A stretch of DNA of 32,871 nt from an uncultured Lachnospiraceae bacterium (GCA_947363565.1 CANAPP010000036.1:1-32871); one strand, 5' to 3'. Shown: positions 15,214 through 23,579, numbered from the stretch's first letter. The notes: generated by a model not told the origin, from the sequence alone. Made by a program: numbers and translations.

Positions 15214-16434
15214 ATGCAGGAACTTTTATTGGAAAAATTTGAAGAGGCAAGTGAGATTGTGAAAGAGGTCACATTGCCGACAAAACTGGTATACAGTGAG
15301 AACTTAAGCAGGCTCACCGGAGGAAAGGTGTACTTAAAGCCGGAGAACATGCAGTGTACGGGCGCTTACAAGGTGCGGGGCGCTTACTATAAGATCAGCA
15401 CGCTTTCCGAGGAGGAGAGGAACCGGGGGCTGATTACCGCGTCTGCGGGGAACCATGCCCAGGGCGTGGCTTTTGCGGCGCAGAAATTCGGCTGCAAGGC
15501 TACTATCGTTATGCCTACGGTGACGCCGCTCATCAAGGTGAACCGGACGAAGAATTACGGGGCGGAAGTGGTGCTCCACGGAGATGTATTTGACGATTCC
15601 TATGCTTATGCGGTAAAATTGGCAGAGGAGACCGGAAAGACGCTGGTGCATCCTTTTGACGACTTAGCGGTTGCTACCGGGCAGGGGAGCATTGCCATGG
15701 AGATCATCCAGGAGTTGCCGACGGTGGACTATATCCTTGTGCCGATTGGCGGCGGCGGGCTGGTGACGGGTGTTGCCACGCTGGCGAAGATGCTGAACCC
15801 GAAGATCAAGGTCATCGGGGTGGAGCCGAAGTCTGCTGCCAGCATGTCTGCGGCTTTAGAGGCTGGCGAGCCGGTGACGCTACCCAGCGCGAACACGATT
15901 GCAGACGGCACAGCCGTAAAGCGGGTGGGGGAGAATATTTTCCCTTACTGCAAGGAGAACATCGACCAGATCCTTCTGGTGGAGGACGACGAGCTTATCG
16001 GCGCGTTCCTTGATATGGTGGAAAACCATAAGATGATCGTGGAAAATTCGGGGCTGCTCACGATTGCGGCGCTGAAACAGCTTGAGCTGAATAAGAAGAA
16101 GGCTGTCGCGATTCTCAGCGGCGGAAATATGGATGTGACTACCATGTCCTCCGTTGTACAGCACGGGCTGATCCAGAGAGACCGTATCTTTTCGGTGTCG
16201 GTTCTTTTGCCGGATAAGGCAGGAGAGCTGGTGCGGGTGGCGACGACGATTGCCAATGCCAACGGCAATGTCATTAAGCTTGAGCATAACCAGTTTGTCA
16301 GCATCAACCGGAATGCGGCAGTGGAGCTTCGGATTACGATGGAGACATTCGGGACAGAGCATAAGAATGAGATACTTATGGCTCTTGAGAGTGAAGGGTT
16401 CCGCCCAAGAGAAGTTGGGGCGAAACTGTATTAA
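15214..16434 (+). CDS. ilvA: Threonine ammonia-lyase
   Basis: 406 aa PLP enzyme deaminating threonine to 2-oxobutyrate and ammonia, for isoleucine synthesis or threonine catabolism. The start is chosen at 15214 behind GGAGGAAT (15201-15208), not at an ATG 45 bp earlier. The PLP lysine is Lys53 in TGAYKVRGAYYK. The phosphate-binding glycine loop is VPIGGGGLVTG (about 173-183). A C-terminal ACT-like domain (from about 325, FSVSVLLPDKAGELVRVATTI) suggests allosteric control. Its length and single ACT domain match the TdcB/short IlvA type, so biosynthetic versus catabolic use cannot be decided. There is no T-box before it. Confidence 0.92.
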   Translation: MQELLLEKFEEASEIVKEVTLPTKLVYSENLSRLTGGKVYLKPENMQCTGAYKVRGAYYKISTLSEEERNRGLITASAGNHAQGVAFAAQKFGCKATIVMPTVTPLIKVNRTKNYGAEVVLHGDVFDDSYAYAVKLAEETGKTLVHPFDDLAVATGQGSIAMEIIQELPTVDYILVPIGGGGLVTGVATLAKMLNPKIKVIGVEPKSAASMSAALEAGEPVTLPSANTIADGTAVKRVGENIFPYCKENIDQILLVEDDELIGAFLDMVENHKMIVENSGLLTIAALKQLELNKKKAVAILSGGNMDVTTMSSVVQHGLIQRDRIFSVSVLLPDKAGELVRVATTIANANGNVIKLEHNQFVSINRNAAVELRITMETFGTEHKNEILMALESEGFRPREVGAKLY

Positions 16435-16443
16435 AGTGTGAAT

Positions 16444-16612
16444 GCCCAGGGTGCCGGCTGGCAGGGGATTTCTAAATATTCCTTCGTCACCGCGCTCTCG
16501 CTCTGAAAAAACGCAGCAGACACTAGGCTCGGGAAAACCTCGCCAAGTGCTGGCGTTTTTTACGGGATTCCTTCAGGAATATTTAGAAATCCCCTGCAAG
16601 GAACGGCTGGGC
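16444..16612. repeat. Inverted-repeat element, possible MITE or REP-like sequence
   Basis: Two perfect 23-bp arms (16461-16483 and 16575-16597) face each other across about 90 bp. An outer pair, GCCCAG (16444-16449) and CTGGGC (16607-16612), extends the symmetry. Inside is an imperfect second hairpin: AAAAAACGC (from 16506) against GCGTTTTTT (16553-16561). A 7-bp direct repeat CGGCTGG lies just outside both arms (16455-16461, 16604-16610), like a target-site duplication. No transposase is encoded. The inner hairpin with its T-run could also terminate transcription after ilvA. Confidence 0.7.
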
Positions 16613-16658
16613 TTTTCGGAGATTTGAAAATGCATAGAGACTGACAGGAGGTATGATT

Positions 16659-17855
16659 GTGGAGAAGATAAAGATGTTGAATCCGATTGTGGAGATGGAC
16701 GGGGATGAGATGACGAGGATTCTCTGGAAGATGATCAAGGAGCATCTTCTGGCGCCGTTTGTTGAGCTGAATACGGAGTATTATGATCTGGGGCTTGAGC
16801 ACCGCAATGCGACGGACGACCAGGTGACGGTTGACTCTGCCAATGCGGTAAAGAGGCACAAGGTTGCGGTGAAGTGCGCGACCATTACGCCTAATGCGGC
16901 GCGGATGGCGGAGTATGACCTTAAGGAGATGTGGAAGAGCCCCAACGGGACGATCCGGGCAATCCTGGACGGAACGGTTTTCCGGGCGCCTATTGTGGTG
17001 AAGGGGATTGAGCCGTGCGTGAGGAACTGGAAGAAACCGATCACTATCGCAAGACATGCCTACGGGGATGTGTACAAGAATTCGGAGATGAAGATTCCGG
17101 GAGCGGGAAAGGCGGAGCTTGTATTTACGGATAAGGACGGGCAGGAAGTAAGGGAGCTGATCCATGAGTTTGACGGCGAGGGGATCATCCAGGGCATGCA
17201 CAATGTGGACCGTTCTATCGAAAGCTTTGCCAGGAGCTGTTTTAACTATGCGCTGGACACAAAGCAGGACCTTTGGTTTGCCACGAAGGATACGATTTCC
17301 AAAAAGTATGACCATACGTTCAAGGACATTTTCCAGGAGATTTATGACGCGGAGTATGACGAAAAGTTTAAGACGGCGGGGATTGTGTATTTCTACACGC
17401 TCATTGACGATGCGGTTGCCCGGGTGATGAAGTCGGAGGGCGGCTATATCTGGGCGTGCAAGAACTATGACGGGGATGTGATGAGCGATATGGTGTCCTC
17501 GGCATTCGGTTCTCTGGCTATGATGACTTCTGTGCTTGTGTCTCCGGAAGGGTACTATGAGTACGAGGCGGCTCACGGAACGGTGCAGCGTCATTATTAT
17601 AAACATCTGAAGGGCGAGGAGACTTCTACAAATTCTGTGGCTACGATATTCGCGTGGACGGGCGCGCTTAAGAAACGGGGCGAGCTGGATGGAAATAAGG
17701 AGCTTATGGAGTTCGCGGACAGGCTTGAGAGGGCGACTATTGACACCATTGAGGAAGGAAAGATGACGAAGGATCTTGCGCTGATCACGACGAACACGAA
17801 TCCGGTTGTGTTAAACAGCGAGGACTTTATAAAGGCCATTGCTGAGAGATTGTAA
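16659..17855 (+). CDS. icd: NADP-dependent isocitrate dehydrogenase
   Basis: 398 aa enzyme converting isocitrate to 2-oxoglutarate with NADP reduction. The GTG at 16659 is preferred: GGAGG (16647-16651) lies seven bases before it, and the resulting N-terminus [18 protein letters not shown] fits the family, whereas the ATG at 16653 is too close to the RBS. It belongs to the homodimeric, eukaryote-like NADP-IDH group of about 400 aa. Visible: [10 protein letters not shown], the substrate loop [27 protein letters not shown], and metal-binding [13 protein letters not shown]. 2-oxoglutarate made here feeds glutamate synthesis and is the PII effector, fitting nearby glsA and glnK-amtB. The flavoprotein gene follows after 14 bp. 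Confidence 0.95.
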   Translation: MEKIKMLNPIVEMDGDEMTRILWKMIKEHLLAPFVELNTEYYDLGLEHRNATDDQVTVDSANAVKRHKVAVKCATITPNAARMAEYDLKEMWKSPNGTIRAILDGTVFRAPIVVKGIEPCVRNWKKPITIARHAYGDVYKNSEMKIPGAGKAELVFTDKDGQEVRELIHEFDGEGIIQGMHNVDRSIESFARSCFNYALDTKQDLWFATKDTISKKYDHTFKDIFQEIYDAEYDEKFKTAGIVYFYTLIDDAVARVMKSEGGYIWACKNYDGDVMSDMVSSAFGSLAMMTSVLVSPEGYYEYEAAHGTVQRHYYKHLKGEETSTNSVATIFAWTGALKKRGELDGNKELMEFADRLERATIDTIEEGKMTKDLALITTNTNPVVLNSEDFIKAIAERL

Positions 17856-17869
17856 GGAAGGGATTCTGT

Positions 17870-18958
17870 ATGAATATACTGATGATTAACGGTACGATGA
17901 GGAAGAGCTCGACGTATCGGCTCGCGAAGATGTTCGTGGAGAGAGTCACGTTATCGCAGGATATGGTTATTGAACTGTTTCTGCCCAAGGATATGCCGGA
18001 GTTTTGCCGGGGGTGCGGCCGGTGCATCACCCAGGGAGCGAAGAAATGTCCGGATTATCTCATTTACCTCAAACGTATCACGAGGCTGATTGACGAAGCG
18101 GATCTTCTGGTGTTTACAACGCCGGTTTATGTTTACCATGCAACAGGCCAGATGAAAGCGCTCCTTGACCATTACGGGTACCGGTGGATGGTGCACCGGC
18201 CTGAGGCATCGATGTTTAAAAAGCAGGCGGTGTGCTTTTCGACGGCTGCGGGCGCCGGTATGAAGAGTGCCCTTAAGGATATCACGGACAGCCTGAAATG
18301 GTGGGGTGTAGGCCGGATTTATACCTACGGTGTCGCGGTAAGGAGCATGGACTGGGATGAGATAAGTAAGCCCATTAAGGATAAGATCGATGAAAATGTC
18401 AACAGGCTTATGGCAAAGATCATCCATGACCGGGAGAAGGTAACGCCGTCTCTTTACGCAAGGGTGCTCTTTTATGCCATGCGGTATATGCATAGCCGCA
18501 CGTTCATGCAGCAGATTGATACGGATTACTGGCGGGAGAAAGGCTGGCTTGGGGACAAGCGGCCCTGGGTGAGCGAGCGCCCGAAGGAGGAGCCAGAGCA
18601 GCTGGGGCAGCAGATGAAGCAGGCGGCGCGCCAGGGGCAGTCCGGGGGTCAGGAGCATTCTGGTATGCCGGGGCTTACCGAAGGATATGGGCATTCCGAT
18701 GTGCCGGGTCTTACCGGGGGGGACGGACAGTCAGGTATGTCCCTTGCCGAAGATTATGGCCAGACAGATATGCCGGAACAGCCCAGGGAATCTGTACAGG
18801 CAGATATGCCGGAACAGCCTGGAAGTTACGGGCAGTCAGACATGCCGGGCCAGTACGCAGCTTATGTACCGGCAGGGCGGTCGGATGCATATACGGGTGA
18901 AGAATTTTCAGAGGTGCAGGATTTCCCGGCGGCCAAAGAGGAGGGGGCGCCGCAGTAA
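17870..18958 (+). CDS. NAD(P)H-dependent FMN reductase-like flavoprotein with repetitive C-terminal tail
   Basis: 362 aa. Residues 1 to about 230 form a flavodoxin-like fold: FMN phosphate loop INGTMRKSSTYRLAK (6-20), FTTPVYVYHATGQMKALLDHY, and a cysteine cluster FCRGCGRCITQGAKKCPD (Cys46, 49, 52, 60) as in iron-sulfur flavoprotein-related NADPH-dependent FMN reductases. From about 236 the protein becomes low-complexity and probably disordered, rich in Gly, Gln, Ser, Pro, Asp and Met. It has degenerate 11-14 residue units of the type GQSDMPEQP..Y, and ends in an acidic segment. Such tails are not part of the enzyme family. The gene lies 14 bp after icd and ends at a terminator. Substrate is unknown. 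Confidence 0.78.
   Translation: MNILMINGTMRKSSTYRLAKMFVERVTLSQDMVIELFLPKDMPEFCRGCGRCITQGAKKCPDYLIYLKRITRLIDEADLLVFTTPVYVYHATGQMKALLDHYGYRWMVHRPEASMFKKQAVCFSTAAGAGMKSALKDITDSLKWWGVGRIYTYGVAVRSMDWDEISKPIKDKIDENVNRLMAKIIHDREKVTPSLYARVLFYAMRYMHSRTFMQQIDTDYWREKGWLGDKRPWVSERPKEEPEQLGQQMKQAARQGQSGGQEHSGMPGLTEGYGHSDVPGLTGGDGQSGMSLAEDYGQTDMPEQPRESVQADMPEQPGSYGQSDMPGQYAAYVPAGRSDAYTGEEFSEVQDFPAAKEEGAPQ
18640..18870 (+). repeat. Degenerate in-frame tandem repeats in the flavoprotein tail
   Basis: About six degenerate units code for GHSDVPGL, GQSGMSLA, GQTDMPEQP, QADMPEQP, GQSDMPGQ and similar. Two 24-bp copies at 18761-18784 and 18797-18820 differ at only two positions and are exactly 36 bp (12 codons) apart, so the repeats arose recently by in-frame duplication. 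Confidence 0.75.
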
Positions 18959-19003
18959 TATGCAGAAATACGCGTAGGGGCGGCTCTCATACAGGAAACA
19001 TAC

Positions 19004-19041
19004 GGGAGAGGAGACAAAGCGATAACTCCTCTCCGCATTTT
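19004..19041 (+). terminator. Terminator after the icd-flavoprotein operon
   Basis: GGAGAGGAG (19005-19013) pairs perfectly with CTCCTCTCC (19026-19034), loop of 12, followed by GCATTTTC. The U-tract is short. Confidence 0.65.
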
Positions 19042-19119
19042 CATGCAGAAAAATGGTGGCAGGAAACCTGAACTGGCGGAGAAATAAGACGATTATGGTA
19101 TGTTCAAGGGGGAAAGAAG

Positions 19120-20046
19120 ATGGAGAAGATATTGCAGAAGGCGGTAGAAGAAGGAAAGAAAATGACTGCCCAGGGGAGGACAGCGACTTATATACCTGAG
19201 CTTGGACGGATGGATAAGAGTTATCTCGGGGTGTGCGTCTGTACCGGGGACGGGCAGTATTATCAATGGGGGGATGCCGATGTGCGCTTTACGATCCAGA
19301 GTATCTCCAAGGTGATCTCATTGGCGGTCGCCCTTGAGCGCTGCGGTTTTGCGCGGACCTTTGACCGGGTAGGCATGGAGCCTTCAGGGGATTCGTTTGA
19401 TTCGCTGGTGAAGCTTGACTTGACCAGCGATTATCCGTCGAATCCGATGATCAATTCCGGGGCGATCGCTATCGCGAGCCATCTGGCATCGGAGGTGAGC
19501 TTCGAGGATGTGCTGAAGTTTACAAGGCTCCTTTGCATGGACGAGGAGATCACGCTCAACGAGAAGGTGTATCATTCGGAGATGGGGCATATTTCGCGGA
19601 ATAAGGCGATTGCGTACTTGTTGGAGAGTAAAGGGATTCTGGAGAACAGTGTCGAGGAGAGCCTGAAGTTTTACGTGCGGATGTGTTCCCTTAACGTGAC
19701 GGCCAAAAGCCTGGCAGGATTCGGGCTTGTCCTGGCATCCGATGGCATCCAGCCGGTGACGGGGAAACGTCTTTTACATAGCTGGGTCGTGCAGATCGTA
19801 AAGACGATCATGCTGACCTGCGGGATGTACGACGGCTCCGGAAAGTTTGCGGTGGAGGTGGGCGTACCTTCAAAAAGCGGTGTCGGTGGCGGGATCCTCT
19901 CTGTGGTGGATAAGCGGATGGGGATCGGGATCTTCGGGCCGTCCCTGGACGAGAAGGGGAACAGCATCGCGGGACAGTATGTGCTGCGGGAGCTGTCGGC
20001 GAAGATGAAGTTGCATATGTTTGCGGACAATGTGCCGGAATTTTAA
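19120..20046 (+). CDS. glsA: Glutaminase A
   Basis: 308 aa serine-dependent glutaminase (beta-lactamase-like fold) hydrolysing glutamine to glutamate and ammonia. The catalytic SxxK motif is Ser61-Ile-Ser-Lys64 in FTIQSISKVISL. Other family blocks are visible: TATYIPELG, NPMINSGAIAIAS (about 109-121), and GVPSKSGVGGGILSV near the C-terminus. Length is normal. It starts after AAGGGGGAAAG. A GNAT gene follows after 26 bp, probably in the same transcript. It supplies ammonia and glutamate, and in gut bacteria glutaminases of this type are associated with acid resistance; which role applies here is not shown by the sequence. Confidence 0.95.
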   Translation: MEKILQKAVEEGKKMTAQGRTATYIPELGRMDKSYLGVCVCTGDGQYYQWGDADVRFTIQSISKVISLAVALERCGFARTFDRVGMEPSGDSFDSLVKLDLTSDYPSNPMINSGAIAIASHLASEVSFEDVLKFTRLLCMDEEITLNEKVYHSEMGHISRNKAIAYLLESKGILENSVEESLKFYVRMCSLNVTAKSLAGFGLVLASDGIQPVTGKRLLHSWVVQIVKTIMLTCGMYDGSGKFAVEVGVPSKSGVGGGILSVVDKRMGIGIFGPSLDEKGNSIAGQYVLRELSAKMKLHMFADNVPEF

Positions 20047-20072
20047 GAAATCAGCGTGAAAAGGAGATAAAA

Positions 20073-20650
20073 ATGGATATTTGCATAAAGAAGCTGCTGC
20101 CAAAGATGGTAGAGGATTTTTTGTACTATTTTGACCATGATGCATTTTCAGACCACGAGGAATGGTCCGCCTGCTACTGTCTGCAGAGCCATCTGAGCAG
20201 GGAGGAGGATGAAAGCTGCGTTTCGAAAGAGGAGCGCCGTCAGAAGGCAGAATATCTTGTCAGGCAGGGTGTGATGAACGGTTACCTGATTTATGACAGG
20301 GATAAAGTCGTGGGATGGTGCAATGCCGGGGATAAGGCAGATTACGGACCGGTTTGCGCGGATAGAGCTTTTTTTACTGACGAAACTTTGCGGGGAAGGA
20401 TAAAAGTCCTGTACTGTATCGATATCGCGCATGATTATCGGGGAAAGGGACTTGCGAATCTTATCGTCGAAAGAGTTCTGGCAGACGCGAAGGAGGAGGG
20501 GTATTCTTATGTGGAAGGCTATCCTTTTCAGACACAGAACGTGATTATCAGTACAGAGGACCAGTCAGGCTCTATGAAAAATACGGATTTGAAGTTTATC
20601 GAAAACAGGATTGGTTCTATATCATGAGAAGGAAGATCAAGGCAGCGTAA
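20073..20650 (+). pseudogene. GNAT family N-acetyltransferase, frameshifted near its C-terminus
   Basis: The annotated frame gives 184 aa ending at 20627, but the C-terminal about 30 residues (after YPFQTQN) look wrong. Reading one base back from about 20549 gives QYRGPVRLYEKYGFEVYR, then QDWFYIMRRKIKAA and a stop at 20648-20650. That is a textbook GNAT C-terminus (GPxxLYEKxGFE...). So a single base was lost near 20541, or is missing from the assembly. The acetyl-CoA loop YRGKGLANLIVERV is intact. The N-terminal half carries HEEWSACYC, seen in a clostridial GNAT subgroup. The acceptor is unknown. It lies 26 bp after glsA and is preceded by AAAAGGAG. Confidence 0.8.
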
Positions 20651-20666
20651 CTCTGCACAGATTTCA

Positions 20667-20700
20667 GGCGGCGGTATCAAGACCGCCGCCCTAGTTATTT
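20667..20700. terminator. Hairpin between convergent GNAT and aminopeptidase genes
   Basis: GGCGGCGGT (20667-20675) pairs perfectly with ACCGCCGCC (20682-20690). The plus-strand tail CTAGTTATTT is only weakly U-rich. It lies where terminators for both convergent units are expected. Confidence 0.55.
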
Positions 20701-20768
20701 GACGTATACGTTTTAGATGATCTTTAGATAAGCAGATCTTACGGGTTTTCTGCGGGATTCCTGAATCC

Positions 20769-22556
20769 TTAGATTGCCCGTGTATACTCCTTAAGCCACG
20801 CTTTTTCTTCTTCGTCAAGGTGCGGGCTTACAAGCTCATATACCTTTGCGTGGTATGCGTTGAGCTGTTCTTTGTCTTCCTTCGTCAGCATGTCCGGATT
20901 CACTGCGTCGAGGTCAATCGGTACATAAGTGATTGGCTCGAAACATAAGAACTGTCCGTACTCTGTCGTTTCTTTTTCGCAGACTAAAAGCTCATTCTCG
21001 GTACGGATGCCGTGGGAGCCTTCGATATAGATACCCGGCTCGTCGGTGATGACCATGCCCGGCTCGATGACTGCCTTTTCCCTCTCGCGGATGGCGATGC
21101 GGAATCCGCTTGGTGCCTCGTGGATGTTCATCAGGTAGCCCACGCCGTGGCCGGTCCCGTGGTTATAGTTGATGCCTCGCTCCCATGCGGGCATCCTCGC
21201 CAGGATGTCTAAGTTGTAGCCGCAGGTTCCGTGCATGAATACTGCCCTTGCGAGCCTTAAGTTGCACAGAAGTACGGTGGTGAAATCTGTAATCATCCGG
21301 TCGGTAAGCTTTCCGAAGGCAAATGTCCTTGTGATGTCGGTGGAGCCTTCCATGTATCCGCCGCCGGTGTCCGTAAGGAACAGGCCGTTGGTCACGACCG
21401 GAATATTTGTCTCCGGAGTAGCGGCATAGTGAACGATTGCAGCGTGTTCGCCGGAGCCGCAGATTGGCTCAAAGCTCTGCCACAGGTATCCTTCCTGCTC
21501 TTTCCGAAACTCTTCCAGTTTTTCAGCTGCGCTGATCTCGGTAATTTCGGTCTTCCCTACATTTTTCTTCAGCCAGTGCATGAACTTTGTGACAGCAACG
21601 CCGTCTTTTACATGGGCGTTTTTGATGTTCTTTATCTCGGTGTCGTTTTTCATGGCTTTCATAAGGACGGTCGGGTTCACTTTCTCGATGACCTTCGCCC
21701 CCTCGGGAAGATTGTTGTAGAGCGCGTAGTTGAGCCGTGACGGGTCTACTAAGATGGCGCTGTCTGCGCTAAGCTCATTTACATCCTCGTAGATAGCATT
21801 GTACGGACGGAGGGAAATGTTGTCTTTGGCGAGATTTTCCTTCATCTCGTCGGTCAGCTTGCGCTCGTCGATGTAAAGTTTCATGTCCTCTTTCGTGATG
21901 ACTGCGTAGGAGAGGAGGAGCGGGAAGAATTCGATATCGTTTCCCCGAAGATTGGTTGTCCAGCATACGTCGTCCAGAGCGGCGATGATGTGGATGTCTG
22001 CGCCTTCCTCAGCCATAGATTTGCGGATTCTCTTAAGTTTGCTCTCAGTGCTCTCGCCGGTGTATTCAATGCCCAGCGCAAATGCCGGTTCCTCGGAGAG
22101 CGCCGGCCTGTCCTCCCAGATCTTGTCGATCAGGTCTGTGGAGTAATCAATCTTTGCGTTCTTCTTCGCCGCGGCTGCCTCTAATGCCTGTCCTTCGCCC
22201 ATGGCTACGACGCGCCCGTCAAAGCCCAGGGTTCCGCCTTCCGGAAGAACGTCTGCGATAAAGTCCTCAACGGTCGGAACGTCAGGCTCGCCCATCTTAA
22301 AGAGCTTAACGCCGCTGCCGGACAGCTGCTGCTCCGCCTGGATGAAATACCTTCCGTCTGTCCAGAGCCCGGCTGCGTCTTTCGTGATGACTGCGGTTCC
22401 CGCAGAGCCGGTGAATCCGGTGATAAATGCCCTTGCTTTAAAATGCTCCCCTACATATTCGCTCTGGTGATTGTCGTCGGTCGGCACCATGTAGGCGTCG
22501 TATCCCCGCTCCTCCATCAGAGCACGGAGGGCAGAGATTCTTTCTGGTACATTCAT
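20769..22556 (-). CDS. pepP: Xaa-Pro aminopeptidase (M24B, aminopeptidase P)
   Basis: 595 aa metallopeptidase releasing N-terminal residues before proline, probably cytosolic, for peptide use. The start is taken at 22556, where GGGAGGTT lies about eight bases upstream; an earlier in-frame start would run through an intergenic stem-loop. Layout: two creatinase-like N-terminal domains (about 1-300) and a C-terminal pita-bread domain. The metal ligands are all visible: two Asp (LTDTGGG and STDITRT), His in NHGTGHGVGYL, Glu in ITDEPGIYIEG and Glu in CFEPITYVPID. Length fits the long (about 600 aa) Firmicutes/eukaryote-like APP type. Divergent from the QueG-like gene. Confidence 0.93.
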   Translation of the reverse strand: MNVPERISALRALMEERGYDAYMVPTDDNHQSEYVGEHFKARAFITGFTGSAGTAVITKDAAGLWTDGRYFIQAEQQLSGSGVKLFKMGEPDVPTVEDFIADVLPEGGTLGFDGRVVAMGEGQALEAAAAKKNAKIDYSTDLIDKIWEDRPALSEEPAFALGIEYTGESTESKLKRIRKSMAEEGADIHIIAALDDVCWTTNLRGNDIEFFPLLLSYAVITKEDMKLYIDERKLTDEMKENLAKDNISLRPYNAIYEDVNELSADSAILVDPSRLNYALYNNLPEGAKVIEKVNPTVLMKAMKNDTEIKNIKNAHVKDGVAVTKFMHWLKKNVGKTEITEISAAEKLEEFRKEQEGYLWQSFEPICGSGEHAAIVHYAATPETNIPVVTNGLFLTDTGGGYMEGSTDITRTFAFGKLTDRMITDFTTVLLCNLRLARAVFMHGTCGYNLDILARMPAWERGINYNHGTGHGVGYLMNIHEAPSGFRIAIREREKAVIEPGMVITDEPGIYIEGSHGIRTENELLVCEKETTEYGQFLCFEPITYVPIDLDAVNPDMLTKEDKEQLNAYHAKVYELVSPHLDEEEKAWLKEYTRAI

Positions 22557-22620
22557 GTGTGTAACCTCCCTGTGTTTACTGTATTTACACGCAAAATGGT
22601 GGCTTTTGCATGTTTTTCCC

Positions 22621-22667
22621 AAAGACCCTGGCCGCGTGTATTCCCCTTGCGTGCGGCGAGGGTCTTT
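22621..22667. repeat. 18-bp stem-loop upstream of pepP
   Basis: AAAGACCCT-G-GCCGCGTG (22621-22638) pairs with CGTGCGGC-G-AGGGTCTTT (22650-22667), with one mismatch and two G-U pairs. It lies 65 bp upstream of the pepP start, in its probable leader. Neither side has a long T-run, so it does not look like a simple terminator. It could be an attenuator component, an operator or a processing site. Confidence 0.6.
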
Positions 22668-22735
22668 CTATAGGAAAGTTTAACATATTTTGGGGGAAAT
22701 GTCACTGTCTGGCAGGCAAAAGATAAAATTCCTGA

Positions 22736-22764
22736 TTGACAAAACTCTTGGAATACGATAGTTT
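22736..22764 (+). promoter_or_regulatory. Candidate promoter of the QueG-like gene
   Basis: A perfect TTGACA (22736-22741) is followed at 17 bp by a poor -10, TAGTTT (22759-22764). A better AT-rich hexamer (TATAAA, 22764-22769) is at a non-standard distance. Confidence 0.4.
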
Positions 22765-22813
22765 ATAAAATAAGTATTGCTGGGATATTTTATCCTGGAG
22801 GGAGTATGGATTG

Positions 22814-23497
22814 ATGGGTTTGACAGAAGGTTTAAAAGAGCGTCTGTTTGAAAGCGGGGCAGCGCTTGTCGGAGTCGGGGATTTGAAAAGTGTTGGAGAA
22901 TGTGGCTACGATACAGGAGTGTCTGTTGCGGTTCCGCTGCCCAAACATGTTATCCGTGACCTGCAAGAGGCGCCGACAAAAGAATATTACGAACTGTATG
23001 ATATTTTAAATAATAAATTGAACGGGATTATAACAGCCGGGGAAAAGTTTTTGCAGGAAAAGGGGTTTGATGCTTATGCTCAGACTACAGACCGCGTACA
23101 GATAGATTCGGATAATAGATCCCGACTGCCGCACAAAACAGTAGCCACAAGGGCAGGGCTTGGCTGGATAGGAAAGAACAATCTGCTTGTAACAGAAACG
23201 TTCGGATCGGCGGTGCGGATTTCTTCTTTGCTGACAAATGCACCATTGAAGTGCGGCAGCCCCATTGATAAGTCCAGATGCGGCGGCTGCTCTCTGTGCG
23301 TGCAAAAATGCCCAGCCCAGGCATTGCAAGGAGTATTATGGGAAATGGGCATGCCGAGGGAAAAGCTTGTTGACGTAAAAAAATGCTACAAAAAACAGAC
23401 AGAAATTATGTACGAGGCAACAGGCATAGAGACAGATTTGTGCGGGAAATGTTTTGCGGTATGTCTGTATACGCAAAAATACTTGAAGAGAGATTAA
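22814..23497 (+). CDS. Short QueG-like double 4Fe-4S cluster protein
   Basis: 227 aa from the ATG at 22814 (a TTG at 22811 is also possible; GGAGGGAG lies before both). The family signature LPHKTVATRAGLGWIGKN (about 103-120) resembles epoxyqueuosine reductase QueG. It is followed by one CxxCxxCxxxCP cluster (RCGGCSLCVQKCPAQAL, about 157-173) and a second set (KKCYK, then LCGKCFAVCLYTQKY near the C-terminus). Together these support two [4Fe-4S] clusters. QueG itself is about 370-390 aa with C-terminal HEAT-like repeats, which are absent here. So this is a QueG-related reductase of unknown substrate, perhaps without cobalamin. A truncated gene stub follows after 14 bp. Confidence 0.75.
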   Translation: MGLTEGLKERLFESGAALVGVGDLKSVGECGYDTGVSVAVPLPKHVIRDLQEAPTKEYYELYDILNNKLNGIITAGEKFLQEKGFDAYAQTTDRVQIDSDNRSRLPHKTVATRAGLGWIGKNNLLVTETFGSAVRISSLLTNAPLKCGSPIDKSRCGGCSLCVQKCPAQALQGVLWEMGMPREKLVDVKKCYKKQTEIMYEATGIETDLCGKCFAVCLYTQKYLKRD

Positions 23498-23511
23498 AAC
23501 GGGAGGAAGCC

Positions 23512-23562
23512 ATGGAAAACAAAGTAGCTTTTGTTACGCTGAAAGAAAAGACGAGTTACTGA
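23512..23562 (+). pseudogene. 16-codon gene stub, possibly an SDR N-terminus
   Basis: GGGAGGA sits six bases before an ATG that opens a frame of only 16 codons, MENKVAFVTLKEKTSY. The first nine residues resemble the N-terminus of short-chain dehydrogenases (NKVAFVT, normally followed by GAS...GIG). The frame then departs and stops inside leader-like sequence. I read it as the remains of a gene that followed the QueG-like gene and was cut off by a deletion. With nine informative residues the SDR identity is a guess. Confidence 0.35.
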
Positions 23563-23579
23563 TTTTTGATTTTGTATAA

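Noticed and set aside
16442-16627. A 61-codon plus-strand frame between ilvA and icd
   Set aside because: It runs through both arms of the inverted-repeat element and has no RBS; the DNA structure explains the region better.
16560-17606. A 348-codon open frame on the minus strand opposite icd
   Set aside because: It is opposite a well-conserved gene, has no recognisable family and no ribosome binding site; it reflects codon bias of icd. The same holds for long minus frames opposite the ABC genes (839-1609), the chemoreceptor (7488-8051) and the flavoprotein (17951-18694).
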